Assembly (NCBI GenBank): GCA_004154925.1
Contig: QJNS01000051.1
Location: 302,920 to 366,919, forward strand
DNA length: 64,000 nucleotides
Source of the DNA: Monosporascus cannonballus
Lineage: Eukaryota > Ascomycota > Sordariomycetes > Xylariales
Direction: 5' to 3'
Position numbers and translations under genes: made by a program. The notes under the pieces are model-generated. The model did no database searches, was not told the DNA's origin, and was given only the letters and a program-made list of their open reading frames with translations. Positions 1 to 12,224 of this stretch are shown piece after piece; the stretch's first letter is position 1, and each line of letters begins with the position of its first letter.

Positions 1-1640
1 TTTGGAACTTCCTTATAAATCCGCGCATTATATCCGGGTTTGTCACAGACGTTACATTTCCGTTCTTTTGTCTGAACCCTTTTGCAATAATTATTTTTTG
101 TCTTTATTAACTGTAATTATTTACCATTACTTCCTTTCGTAGCTGTAAAACCTTATACCTCCCTTATAATAAATATTCTTCCTTTCTGAAAACATATATT
201 TTTGATTTTCCGGCGTGTATTAAAAACGTTATTTGTTTCGCAAAAAGAACCATTTTGTTTCAGAAAAAACACGATATCGTATAAAAGCATTAAGTTATTT
301 TTTGTTGAGAAATTAACCGACTTAACCATTTTTATTAGCGAACTACCCTAGTAATTTCTTATCTTTTTTTACAAATAGCGTTGCCGTCGAGTTGTTTTGA
401 TAATATTCCTAAAGGTGTTCGTGAATAAGAAAATAACGGAATTAGTAAAACAAAGCGGCGAAACGGTCGATATAAATACAACTAAAATTCTTAATTGGAA
501 AAAAACGCAATGGGAATCGAATAGAATAAATTCTGCTTTTACAAATCCGGACTTTATATTATTAGTCGTTATAGCAACTTTAAACGCGTCGCAGAAACCG
601 GCGATAAAATCTTTTTTGGCAATATAGATAACGTACCGCTGTATAAGATTTTCGATATATAGCAAAAAAATGCGTTTTAATACGAAAAAACAAGATACGT
701 TAAAGGATTGAAATCGATAAAACAAATAAGTAAATATACAAAGCGTAATAATGTCGTTATTCGCGCAATAATTTCGAATTCGATTGAATAATGGCTTTCG
801 TAATTATTGAGGACAAAAAGACGTTTTGAATTTTTACTACGAGTTTTAATATATTTATTAAAATATTTAATACATTTTAAATCCAGTTAATTGAATATTC
901 AGCCGTTTTCGCTTATAGCAAACCTCCAGTCGGATAAAACTAAGTTAATGGCAAACTAACAAGAAAAATAATTTTTCTTAACAAAAATAATAAATAAAGA
1001 TAAACCCCAACCTTAAAAATTAACGACATATATTACTATAAATTATTCCCGATTTTCTTATTGGGCCTATCTAAATTTTCCGCGTTTTTTAACGTTAATA
1101 ATAATTATATCTGCTATTATAAAAAATCTTATTCAAAATCCAGTTTCGTCGAAGTTATAAATATTTTCTTTTATAATACAATATTTTACGATTATAACCC
1201 GTATAAGCTTAAACCATTTTCGAAATACTTCTGGATTGTCGCGTAAAACCCATTGGTAATATATTAATCGATTTAAGCGCATTTTAAATTTTTATTACCT
1301 TTTAATAAAGTTAAATGCCCAATTTACCCCGACGCGTATTACGACGCGTTACGTAAGCAACAAATTCGCCATATCTTCAACGTACTGAAGCCGGACAAAA
1401 CTCGCTCGCGTATCTAGGTTAAAGACATTTTCGATAATCGATTTTTCTTCGATCGGCGTTAGTTTTTATAAAAAAGGGACAATATCGGCTCGGGCGCATA
1501 TACTGATATATCGCCTCTTTAAGGTGGAATATAGAACATTATATATAAAACCAAGCTTTCTATAACAAATTTTGGGGTTATCTTTCTTAGTCTAAACGGC
1601 TAGGTCCATTCTCGATTTTTTTGTAAGCCGTTTTATATCG
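1..1640 (-). pseudogene. pogo/Fot1-type DDE transposase relic, cut by window start
   Basis: Decayed transposase of a cut-and-paste DNA transposon. Read on the minus strand it has, in order, a CENP-B-like helix-turn-helix stretch (about 1,330-1,480, residues like EDMANLLL), the DDE-domain motif NFDETGF (1,136-1,156), the conserved C-terminal block of this family (369-725, with FKVAITTNNIKSGF then LFDS) and a CX2CX4HX4C-type zinc knuckle (15-56, CNVCDKPGYNARIY, where the His and last Cys now read Tyr). Frameshifts and many stops separate the blocks. The His-to-Tyr and Cys-to-Tyr changes and TAA/TAG stops are what RIP produces. The family assignment rests on several motifs in the right order. 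I did not find its terminal inverted repeats, and the 3' end lies beyond position 1. Confidence 0.82.
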
Positions 1641-2313
1641 TAATTATTAAAAAACAAGAATTAAAGTCGGATAATAAAATTGTTAAAAGAAAATATCCAG
1701 CTTATTTATATGTCTAGCTCACTTATATAGTACGTTACAATGTAAATTTTTAAATGATATATATAAATATTAATATTGCATGAATATATATTCTTTGTTA
1801 TAATTTTTATAATATATAATGATATTTTCTTTATAAGTGTTTGATATTAATAATAAAAGTTATATGTAATAAATTAAAATATATTAAAATATTTGTTTAA
1901 TTAATATGTACTTAAATGGGAAGAGATTTAGAAAGTATAAGAATTTTGAAAACGTTACTAAAACTTTAGAAATATTTTTTTATAAAAATATATTTTTAAT
2001 GACATGATATTTTTAGAAGAATGTTTAACTAAAATAATGTATTTATATTAGATTTAAAAGGTTAGTAAAAAATACAATTAAAATAATATATATTTACCTA
2101 TAGCTTTTTCAATTGATATAATTATTAAAATATATTTTTGATCATTTTCAATTTATATGTAAAACTCCTGTAATATGATAAATAAATTAAACCGTTAATA
2201 TTGTTATAAATACCATTATATATACGTATTGAATATATTCGATATCTTATTAACGGTATATAAATAATATTTTAATATTAAGGTTTTAACAACTAAAAGA
2301 AATTCTTTTTTCA
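1641..2313. other. AT-rich spacer without recognisable feature
   Basis: About 670 bases of very AT-rich sequence between the pogo relic and gypsy element A. I see no frame, RNA gene or repeat. It is probably decayed transposon or intergenic DNA. Confidence 0.5.
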
Positions 2314-2318
2314 AATAT

Positions 2319-2666
2319 TCTTACGGATAATATTTAACAAATTATTAACTTTAAATTATACTGATTTATATTAATTCAACCTATCGTAAAAGTTTAAATT
2401 AAAGATAAATATTATCATGATTTATAGTATTTGAAATATTATAAGTATTAAAATTATGTTATAATTTAACTTTATTTAAAATGAAACTATGATTAAATTA
2501 TATATATATAGGTCAACATATTATTTTTTATTAATAGATTAATAATCCAGTTTATAAATTCTTTATTAACAAATTAATAATTTACTACATAATTTAATAG
2601 AGTTAAATTTCTTAATTACCTTTATGATTACCGCTATTAAAGAATATAATATGCTAAATCGTAACA
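2319..2666 (-). repeat. Left (3') LTR of gypsy element A
   Basis: 348 bp. It aligns with 7,420-7,799, including the shared end GCTAAATCGTAACA versus GCTAGATCGTAACA. The expected TGTGACGG start reads TCTTACGG. It is preceded by the duplication AATAT. Confidence 0.75.
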
Positions 2667-2849
2667 TAATTTATTTTTAAAAAAAATCATACTTTTGAAA
2701 TTTTATTATTTTATTAAATCTTTTGCTCTTTTAATCATAATAAATTTTATCCGTAATTATAATTTCCGTAAACCTAAATAACGTAACGTATGAATTAACT
2801 CAATTAAAATAAAAGATTTTAAAACCATATTATATTTCCTTTTACTTTT

Positions 2850-3300
2850 TTAAAACCCGTATATTTTAAATAATAAAACTAAATTTTCATTATAAGGAAT
2901 ATATAGATTGCGGGTGAATATATTTTTAAGCAAATATTTTTATTTTTATAGTTTATTACAATATGGCCGACACTCGTTATCTAAAAAACACATTAAGCTG
3001 GCCGTCGAAAAGGTCTTATTTAAAATTCTTGTTCGATTATTTCGCGTTAGTTTCTAACAGCAATAATATTAAACGCAAAGTACCAAACTTATTAACCTTA
3101 TGTTTAATTTTTAAATAATTTTAATAATCTAAGTTATTATAAAATCAAAGTAATAACAACGGCTTAAAGTTTTAAAGATTTTAACGTTGTTAATTAAAGT
3201 TTAGTTAATTTAGAAATATCGCTATTATAGGAACTCAAATAAAACTCAATATTTAAGGCTGTTATTACAAATAAACGTTTTTAATAAATATTTATTATTT
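2850..3300 (+). pseudogene. Antisense accessory ORF relic in gypsy element A
   Basis: Plus-strand, opposite to pol, between the left LTR and the chromodomain. From 2,888 it reads HYKEYIDCG, which lines up with RYKEYINRG in element C and RYKKCVRRR in B. Then comes a helical stretch (about 2,985-3,050, AVEKVLFKILVRLFRV), and near 3,177 DFNVVN followed by a stop where B has NVINW. Two frames and several stops are involved, so this is a relic. Shared order of the Cys/Tyr block, the helix and the (D/N)VV(N/D)W-like block in three copies argues against chance. The resemblance to small fungal Cys-cluster plus coiled-coil proteins is an inference. Confidence 0.5.
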
Positions 3301-6300
3301 ATAAGATATTTAACGGGCTTTTCAAGGTTTTCGAAATTTAAACATCTTTTTATTTTATTATGTATTAGGTAGATTTATTTTCTTGTGCGTATTTGAAAAA
3401 CAGATTATTTCGTATACCGTTTCGCTGTTTATTTTTATATTATTCTATTTTATTTAAACCTTAATAATATTCGCTGTTAATTTCAAAAAAAGAAATATAA
3501 AAAAATAAATAAAACTCAAACTTTAATACAACCTTTAATCAGTAATATTTCTTTACAATTCTTTCAATAGTTTTACATAATTAAATATATTTAAAATCGA
3601 ATATTTTACGAAATCCTGTTTTTATATATGTTCTATGATAAACAAAATTAATTTCCTCTTTTCTAATGTTAATGCTTTTAATTTACTTTAATTATGATAT
3701 AATTTAATTAAATATATGTCAGTTTTATTTCTAGATCGAACTTTATTTAATATAACTTTTTAAATTATTCGGACGCAAATCTTATTTTGTTCTGGATAAG
3801 TTTATATTACGCCATTTTATAAAGATTAGATACAAAATTAAAATTTGTATTAATTAAGACAATTTTACCTTTTCCGTAATAATTAATATCCTATAAAAAT
3901 TAAATAATAAACAGCTTTTTAATTCTATTATTTTATTCGTAATTAATATAATATTGTAAAAAGAACATCGAAATACTTTCGAAATAGATAGTTTAACGTG
4001 GTTTGAAAAACTATCAATAAGGTTGTAAATCTTGGTAATACAATTAAACACTTAAATAATTTATATTTCCTTTTAACCGTAAATTCGTTTCTCATTTTTC
4101 TTTTAATCTTAACAAAGTTCAAATCATGTTTAAAATTAAACCTTATAAATATTGTATTTTAATAATTATAAATACATTTATTCTATTTTTAAATTATCAT
4201 TTCGCTTAAATCTTAATAATTAATTATAAATCGTAATACACTGTTTTTAAATATATATAAATTTAAAGTACTTTACCGATCAGTTTAAAAATATATTTCA
4301 TTTTTATAACTAATCTTTTAAGTATTTTATAAACGTACGTAATATATTGCCGTTGAAGCTTTAAATAAGGTAAAGCCTTATAAATAGTTTTTTTAAAGAA
4401 CTTATTTCTTAATTCTCTTTCTTTTGTTCTGGTAAGATTGTCACAAACTTTTCTTTACAAATCTAGTTATATTTTTAATAATATAATATTATATTCATTA
4501 ACTCTGTCAATATATCGTATTATCTTTTATAAATTAGTATTTGATTCCTTTAATTCTACAATAATTATAGGAATAATATTGTATATTTCTATATTTCCTT
4601 TCTTTTTACATTTTAATATTTTTAGTAATAAAATATTATTTATATTTATATACTTATATTCGTCGTTATTTCGGATTAAAAATTAAAATACCGTGTTTAT
4701 TATGGATGTTGATTGTTTATAAATTATATATTAAATGCTACTTCAATAATCTTTGTGTTAATTATGAACTGTTATTATTATATCGGTAATACTTTTAAAA
4801 ATATACTACTCCTTCCAATAAAGCGATATGGAAATCTATTATTTAATATCGTTTTTAAATAAACCTTTTGAACTAGTTAATTTTGTAAGTATTTTTTCTG
4901 TTATTATAAATAAAATAATAACTTACGCTGTCTGAAACAATATAAAGTTTTAATTTATATTTTTTTAATAATTTAAATTCATTAACAATTTTCTATATAA
5001 TATACTATCGGCTTAAAGGTTCGTAATTTATTCTTAGAATATATTTATATTTTCGAAATCGTTTTTTTAAAGTAACCAATCATTAACGGCTTTTATTATC
5101 CCGATTAAAGTCTGTTTGAAGAGTTTTTCTTAATTCCTTTTATTTTATATCATTTTATAGCTTTTTTGTATAAACAGCTCCTTTTACAATTTTTGGTCAA
5201 ATTTACCAAATTATATTTATATTTTCTATTACAGTACGTTAATCTATTACAATTATTGTCTTTATAGACCTATTCGTCTTTCGAATTATATTACTTATTC
5301 TTCAATTTGTTATAATATTCTTTTTAACCTATAATTACTTTGTTTATTCATTATATAACCTTTTTTTCATATTATATCGTTATTATCTTTTTATATCTTT
5401 TGTATAAAAGTACGAATGTTTACCTCAATATTTTCTTTTAAAGTTTATAATAAATACTAATTAAAAAAATATATTTATAATAATCTTTTAATAAGATTTC
5501 TACCGATGTAATGAATAAAACCTTCTATAAATTAATAATTACATTAAGTAAAAGACGGAACACTATTAAATATAAATATCGGTTTTTTGTGTTAAATTTA
5601 TAAAACTATGAGTTTATATATATCGTTTTAAATCGTAATAATTGGAAGATATCTATATTATTACTGATTTGCGCTCTTATTTTCGATTTAATTTAAGGAT
5701 TATATCTCTTTTATATATACACATAATACCATTATAAATACACTTTTGTAATCGTTATATAGAGAGCAATTACGTCGTTTATAATATATAACCTATATTT
5801 TATTATATTAACCTAAACTTCTATTCTAAATACTCGTTATCTATTGCTAATATTTCTTTAAATATTTCTTTAAAGCGTTTTATTATGTTTCTAATTTCCT
5901 TTAAGTTAATTTCTTAACTTTTTCTATGTTACGTCGAATATTTTATTGATATAGCCTCTATTCATACTAGGCTTGGATCATGTTAATAACATTGTTATCG
6001 ATTTTTTAATATTGATAAATTATTTTGCGGATATTAACATCTTGTTATTTTGCCGTAAATCTTGAAGTATTTTGCTTTTAACCGTTTTGAATTTTATTTT
6101 CTCGAAATTAAAATATTTAATATAGTTTTGTATTCTTATAAAATAACTTTAAATTTTATAAATTTTAATGTAATATTAAAAGCAATAAAACACGTATCCC
6201 TTTTGTTTTTTATTGAACTTAATATTGGTAAATCATAAAATATATTACTGTGTTTTTTTTATAATCTTTTAAATTGTCGGTTGCTAATTTTACTTCTTTT

Positions 6301-6458
6301 TTCAACATATTTTCTAATATAATTTATTGTTTAATAAGAATAAATTTATTTTTTAAATTGATTTTTCATCTTTTATAAAATATATTTGTAAAAACGTTAA
6401 TTTCGTTATTTTATTATCCGGCTTAACTTTTAAACTGTTAAAAATAATTGTATGGTTA

Positions 6459-6892
6459 TGTTACAGGAACAGGAGTTTCTGTCCCTAAGAAACCAACCTT
6501 TCAGGCCAAGCGCGGGCCTGTCGCGGCTAAACTACGGATAGGGAGGCTTGGCCTCTATGGTGATTTAGTTGATCTTAGTGATTTAGGTGATCTAGAGCTA
6601 GATTACATAGATTAAATAGATCACATAGATCCACGACACATTCACTTTAGAAATTGGAGTATATAATAAATCGGTTTTTCATATAAATAGCACCTGCCTA
6701 GTTTTTTCGCTCGGTAGCTATCAATATAAGTTTACAGCCAGAGGCAGCCGTTCTTTACTATGAGAAGAGTCCGCAAATCTTTTTAACAAACAGAACTCTA
6801 AATCATGCATCGCTTTATTGTTATCTGCAAATCAATACCCCATTTCGGATACTGCTTATACTTCTAAGTAGATGTATAACAGGTTCGTTACA
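6459..6892. repeat. Solo LTR of a second family, inserted in gypsy element A
   Basis: 434 bp from TGTTACAGGAAC to GGTTCGTTACA, ends TG...CA. Gypsy internal sequence continues on both sides, matching element C near 31,750-31,900, so this is a later insertion. Flanks GGTTA (6,454-6,458) and GTTTA (6,893-6,897) match at 4 of 5 positions and may be the target duplication. It is much less RIP-mutated than its surroundings. A related 502-bp copy lies at 8,320-8,821. I cannot assign the superfamily from the LTR alone. Confidence 0.7.
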
Positions 6893-7419
6893 GTTTAAAA
6901 GTTAATATTTTTATCGTAATTAGCAGATTTATTATATCGTAAATTAATTTTTATCCGAATTACTAAGATTATTACGGATTTTGTATTCGAAATTAATATA
7001 TAAAAAAAGAGTTTCGTTAATAAACAGTTTTTTATACAATCTTTCATTTTTGAAATAATTTCTTATAACAAATTTAAATTAATTGGCCACATTTTCTATT
7101 AGACACGTTCTTACGGCCATAATCTAATATATTAATTCGTAACAGAAAGAGAATTGAAAATACATAGCGATTTAAATTAAAAAGATCAAGAAATTATTTT
7201 TTTATTATATGGCGTTAATACTTTAGGTTTTAACGTAATAAAGGTAATTTACACAAATAAAACAACTTTAAGTTAATTAATAAATTAATGGATTCCCTGT
7301 TCGAATTTTCGAATTCGCGCTGAAAATTATTAAATAGCGTTTTTTCAAGTCTTAATCGGCATTTCAACAATATTAATTATTATTTAAGATTTAACAATAT
7401 TATTAAAAAGCTTAAAAAG

Positions 7420-7799
7420 TATAACGACTAAAGGATTAATTATTAAATTTAAATTGTACTGGCGTACAATAAGAAATACGTCGCAAAAGTTTAAATAAAG
7501 AGACAAATATATTTACGTTTCTTAATATTAAAAATATTTTATATAACGATATTTTATTATAAGGTAATATTATATAAATTATAAATATAATAAGTATACA
7601 TAGTTATACTAGTATATATGTTTATTATCAATAAATTAATAATTTGGCTTATTAGATTACAACTACCAAGTCAGTAATCCGGATTACTAGCTCACCACCT
7701 ATATGTTAATAACCTATGACGCGACCTAATCCACATCATTTTTTTTATATGTTTTTGTTACGATCGTTGCTAAAGCCCATAGCCTGCTAGATCGTAACA
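7420..7799 (-). repeat. Right (5') LTR of gypsy element A
   Basis: 380 bp from TATAACGA to ATCGTAACA, followed by duplication AATAT. It contains the block TAATCCGGATTACTAGCTC, close to TAATCCGGCTTACTAGCTT in the right LTR of element B, so A and B share the same U3 type. Confidence 0.8.
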
Positions 7800-7804
7800 A
7801 ATAT

Positions 7805-8319
7805 AGCAAAGAAAATCGACGAAGACATCGTAATTATTACAACTGGAAATGCTTTTAATATATTCGTTATAACGGGGAATCTTTATAATTATTTCAAATT
7901 TTATACTATTTTTAAAATACGGTGTATATCGTATTATTCTAAAATTAAATTTAATACTATTAATAACTAAATATTTTAATTTTTTATTTAAATTAATGCG
8001 ATAATGAATTTTTGCGATCAACGATATAACCTATAATAATAACCTTAAAATTCATCAAACGAAAGTGTTTAAAAGCAAAACTTCTGAAAAAAAAGTCGCA
8101 TTATAATGTAAACGAAAGCCAGTCGCAAAAAATGGTCTGATGTATATATATAGATTACAAGTGTTAAAAACTAAGCAAATCTATATAACATTAATTAAAT
8201 ATTTCACAAAATTAACATTATAAGAAAAATAAGAATAGAAGTTTATATAACGAAAAGAAAATATATATACTAGTTGCAAAATAATTATATAATATAAATT
8301 TGTAATATAACTTTCTTAA
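7805..8319. other. AT-rich flank without recognisable feature
   Basis: About 515 bases between element A and the next LTR. The minus-strand frame at 7,770-8,021 straddles the LTR end and looks like a chance frame. Nothing else is seen. Confidence 0.5.
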
Positions 8320-8821
8320 TATTATAGGAACAAGTGTTCCTATTTTGAAAAGAACAACTTTTAAAATCTAGCGTAAACCTGTTACGGCTAAACTCTGGGA
8401 AAAAAAAGTTCGGTCTTTAAGCTCATTTAATCAATATAAGTAATTTTAGTAATTTTAGTAATTTAAGTTATTCAAGTTATTTAAGTTATTTAAGTTATTT
8501 AAGTTATTTAAGTTATTTAAGTTATTTAAAGTATTTAAGTTGTTTAAGTTGTTTAAATATTTTGAGCCAATTATATAAATAATATAGATGTACGATTTAT
8601 TTTTTAAAAAAAATAAAACTATAATAAACTTGTTTTCTCTACAGATAACTACTTACTTATTTTCGTTTTTTAGTTATTAATTTCAGCATTTAATTAAAAG
8701 AATCTTTTTTATTAAAGCAAGAATTGGTAAATTATGTTTCGCGTTATTATTATTTATAAATTAAAACTCCATTTTAGATATAAGTTATATCTCTTAATAG
8801 ATATCTAATAGGTTCGTTATA
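8320..8821. repeat. Second, strongly RIP-mutated LTR of the 6,459 family
   Basis: 502 bp. The start TATTATAGGAAC corresponds to TGTTACAGGAAC of the 6,459 copy through G-to-A and C-to-T changes, and the end GGTTCGTTATA corresponds to GGTTCGTTACA. The extra length relative to 434 bp is largely the 9-bp microsatellite at 8,440-8,557. No matching 5-bp duplication is visible at its edges, so it may be a solo LTR whose flanks have drifted. Confidence 0.65.
8440..8557. repeat. 9-bp microsatellite (TTTAAGTTA)n
   Basis: About a dozen near-perfect copies of TTTAAGTTA inside the 8,320-8,821 LTR. The equivalent part of the 6,459 LTR has only irregular short motifs (GATTTAGTTGATCTTAGTGA), so the array expanded in this copy. 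Confidence 0.8.
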
Positions 8822-8929
8822 TTTTGTTTTAATAAATTTACGTAATTGAATTTAAAAACTTTCATTTTGTTACAATTTTAAATAAAATCATAATATACTT
8901 GACTTAAATTTTAATAATAAACTGTTCAA

Positions 8930-9165
8930 ATTTAAAATTAGTAAATAATATTAGTAAGAATTATACTCGAAATAATTATAAATATATATACTTTTAAAAA
9001 TATGATATTAATAAATATTTACAAATTTCCTTTTTTTAAGAAAAAGCAAATATATAAACGGACGTTTTTTACAAAGTAATTTAAATTTAGACCTCGTTAA
9101 TTTGTTACGAGAATTTGGCATTTGATTAATTAATATTTAACGCTATAAAGCGGTATCTGAATAAC
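8930..9165 (+). repeat. Dispersed repeat copy 1
   Basis: About 235 bp similar to 25,690-25,911. The best shared part is GAATTTGGCATTTGATTAAT versus GATTTGGGATTTGAATGGTT, followed by TTAATATTTA then CGCTAT versus GCGTTAT. Probably the end of another decayed transposon. No coding content. Confidence 0.5.
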
Positions 9166-9212
9166 TTAGAAGTAATTAGGAAAACTTGTTTTATCCCAAT
9201 CACAACTCCATT

Positions 9213-9270
9213 TTAGAGGTTATAGCTGCGCCTGCGACTCAATTGCTGTAATTACAGCTATAGCTTCTAA
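9213..9270. repeat. Imperfect inverted repeat (hairpin)
   Basis: The left arm TTAGAGGTTATAGCTG pairs with the right arm CAGCTATAGCTTCTAA at 14 of 16 positions across a 26-base loop. The tract is locally GC-richer than its surroundings. It could be the end of a small element. No function can be assigned. Confidence 0.5.
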
Positions 9271-11257
9271 TAAAAAAAGTATTTACTAAAAGTTTAATAC
9301 ATTAATTAAACTCTTTTAAAAAATATTCTTACAAAAATAACTGTACTTTCAAAATAAGCCGTAATATCAAATTATAAATTTTTCATTTTGGTTTAGGCAA
9401 CACTATATAAATATTTAAAATATTATTAATTTAAATCCTTTAAAAAGAATTTAATTTAACGTAACCTAATTTATAAATACAAAAAAGCGACAAAAAATTA
9501 AAATTCCTGGTTTTTATAGAGGTTTAATTTAAATCAAAACGAGTTTAATATTATAAATTCGAGTAAACAATTTAAAGCAGTATTGAAATAAAATATAATA
9601 TTTTATTTTTTTTAAGTTAATTCGTAAGTAATATGATTTTACGAAGCAAAATAATAATATATAAAGTTTAAAAGTATTGATAATAAGTGGTAAAATATAT
9701 TGTTTAAATTAAATAAATACGAATCATATATTTATAGGATTAAAAGAAATATTTTGATTTGTTTTACATCCAACATTATAAAACTATATATTTATTTAAA
9801 GTTTTAGGAGTTTTGTATCGATTTAAACGTACTTAGCTTATATATTAACATTATATATATAATCGATAATTTATAAACATTTTATTCATTTAGTTTATTC
9901 TCCTTATTAAATATTATATTTACCGAATAGGCTTCTATTTTTCAAGAAACATATATCCATATAATATATAATTTGGTTTTCGAAGCATTTAACATTGTTT
10001 TTCATTATTTAAATAAATGTTAAAAAAGTTTGTTGTTTATTTAGATTTTTTTATTAATAATCATTTTAATTATTACTTAAATTCAATTATTAATTAAAAG
10101 AATGGAAAATAACGAGTATTTTTTATTAATAATCTTATATTTTATTTTTATTTTAGTATTTACAAAAATGAAAAACCTTAACATAAAAGTATTCAATTGT
10201 ATCATTACCCGATAATATTATTATATTATTTTTAATTTTAAAAAAATATCGCATAATTTATTTTAAATTATTTTATTAAATGTTATATTCAAATAACCAA
10301 ATAAACTTACACTTTTTCGCGAAATATATTTATAATCAAAAATCAATACAATTTCGATATAAATAAATGTATATTTAGGATATACGTTCTATATATATAT
10401 ACATTTACTTACGTATATAAGAAACATTAATGATATTATAAAAAAGAAAATTATTAAATATTACTCTTTTTACTGAAGGAATAAATCAAATAAATATAAT
10501 TATATAACGCAAATCCGGTGTTTTAATATTTAATGTATTTAAACTTTTTAATAAAACTTTTAAAGTATAATTTAATAATTTAGATTTTAATATTAAGGTT
10601 ATGAGTTATATTGATAATAATACCAAATTTATAAATCTCCTAAAGTATTTAGGTAAAATTATGGTTAATTACATATTTATATTATAAATTATAAAAAGTA
10701 TTAAATTGTATGGTTTTAAAGTATTTTATACAATTTAAATTTAGATAGAGAATAATCCAAAGTAATTTAATACTTTTATAAATATTATAATATTCATTAT
10801 CGGTTTTAATATTAATATAAAGATTTCCAATATTTTCTAAAATACGTAATAAAATATAATATAAAGCTTTTCGATTTAAGAGTTATAATAAAACTATAAA
10901 CGAATAATTTATAATTATAAAGAAATTAGATTACTTGCAATATATTTAACGTTTAATATATATAAAACGGAATTCCTTGTTATAAAAGAATTAAAATAAC
11001 GAAAATCTAATTTTTTTAAATTTAAGACTTTATTATGAATAAAAATATACAGGCTATAATAAAAAACAATGTAACATATTTAAATAATAAAACAATATAT
11101 AATTTATGGCAAACAATTCGGAATAGAATCAAATAATTATCAATTTTTATTTTTATCTTTCGGCCCCTTAAAATATTATTTATATTATCTCTAAAATTTC
11201 GAAATAAAATAATTTTAACTGACAGTATTAGATAGGAATAAGGCCTCGATAATTTGG
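9271..11257. other. AT-rich block without recognisable feature
   Basis: About 2 kb of very AT-rich, TpA-rich sequence with stops in all frames. I recognise no motif. The composition is consistent with old RIP-mutated repeats. Confidence 0.5.
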
Positions 11258-11262
11258 GTTAT

Positions 11263-11578
11263 TATGACGGCTAGAGAGTTTAACCAATTATTAAGCCTTA
11301 GTCGTGCGGATTTATGTTGGTAGGAGTATCGTAGAAAACTAAGTAATAAATACAGTAACGTATTACGTCTCGTAATATCAAAGGTGCTTTAGATAACGAT
11401 GTTTTATTACAAGCTGAAATTTTTAAATTATAGAAATAATAAGCGTATATATCTTGATTTGGCTTATTGGTTTATTATTAATGAGTTAATAATCTATTAC
11501 GTAACCTGTCTTATTACGCACTTGTGGTTGGGTCGTGGCAAACCGTTTTTGGAAACCGTGGCTCATTGGGTTATAATA
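11263..11578 (-). repeat. Left (3') LTR of gypsy element B
   Basis: 316 bp, starts TATGACGG and ends GGGTTATAATA. It is about 36 bp shorter than its partner because it lacks one of two U3 sub-repeats (around CTTACTAGCTTACCACC) present at 17,640-17,991. Confidence 0.85.
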
Positions 11579-11789
11579 CGATTTTCTCTTTTTATAAATT
11601 TTGCCCTTAAGATTGTCCTTTTTCCTTCGGTAAGCCTTTTTCATTTATTCAATATGTTTTCCGGTATATTTAAGCGTTGTTTCCGTAAATCCGAGTAACG
11701 ATTTGCTCTGGCTAATTTAATTAAATTTGAAAATTTTAACGCGATATTTTGTTTTTTTTAATTTGCCCGGTAATTTATTTACCAAATAA

Positions 11790-12125
11790 TGGACGGGGTT
11801 TTTCGTTATAAAAAGTGTGTTCGTCGACGTCATTCGTATAACGAGATAAGAATCCTTATTTTTATAATTAATTGTTATATCGCAAAATCGAAAAAATTAT
11901 AAAAAAAAGGTAAAAGTCGAAAAATCTTTATCCGAAGTTTTTGCGCGTTTTTCCCGCATATGTTATTAACGTTAATATTATTAGTCTTAAAATGCAAAGT
12001 TTTTTAATCCTATTTTTTAATCTTTGGACGATTTTAACGATTTCGCTTATTTAAAATCAAAATTAATATTCGAAATACAAGTTTTGTGTGAAATAAACGT
12101 TATTAATTGGAGCGCGGTGGATTAA
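11790..12125 (+). pseudogene. Antisense accessory ORF relic in gypsy element B
   Basis: Plus-strand, opposite to pol, between the 3' LTR and the chromodomain. It reads RYKKCVRRRHSYN at 11,802-11,840, then a charged helical stretch KVEKSLSEVFARFSR (about 11,907-11,951), SLDDFNDFAYLKSK (about 12,022-12,063) and INWSAVD before a stop at 12,123-12,125. The pieces lie in two frames with TAA codons where Gln would be expected after RIP. The order Cys/Tyr cluster, helix, acidic SLDD block, terminal (N/D)W recurs in elements A and C. This layout resembles a family of small fungal proteins with a C..C...GR.C cluster and a coiled coil that I know only as uncharacterised. Function unknown. Confidence 0.55.
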
Positions 12126-12224
12126 GGGCTTCCTTCGTGGATTTGGTAAATTGGAATGCTATTATTTCGGGTGGTTACGTTATTATTAGTAAAAGCTCTT
12201 TAGCAAGCGTTAAGCGCTAATAAG

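Larger units (their letters stand above)
2319..7799 (-). mobile_element. Ty3/gypsy chromovirus element A, RIP-decayed, internally deleted and interrupted
   Basis: Retrotransposon on the minus strand, bounded by LTRs 2,319-2,666 and 7,420-7,799 and by a perfect 5-bp duplication AATAT (2,314-2,318 and 7,800-7,804). The interior follows elements B and C: the chromodomain region lies at about 3,305-3,370 (reads LNFEN where C has PDFEN), RT-proximal sequence at about 4,040-4,380, and gag-proximal sequence at about 6,900-7,100. Near 4,000-4,040 it jumps over roughly 1.6-1.7 kb that C still has (about 27,690-29,350), which removes the RT catalytic part, RNase H and part of integrase. A foreign solo LTR sits inside at 6,459-6,892. 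Stops occur everywhere, so it is inert. Chromodomain-bearing gypsy elements are known to bind histone marks through that domain. Confidence 0.85.

Noticed and set aside
6459..8821. A single LTR element bounded by 6,459-6,892 and 8,320-8,821
   Set aside because: The sequence between them is the end of gypsy element A, which continues across the first LTR, and no matching duplication flanks the pair.
11399..11698. 99-codon plus-strand frame across the left LTR of element B
   Set aside because: It runs through LTR sequence and the polypurine tract with no domain. Only the later antisense stretch (11,790-12,125) is shared with the other copies.
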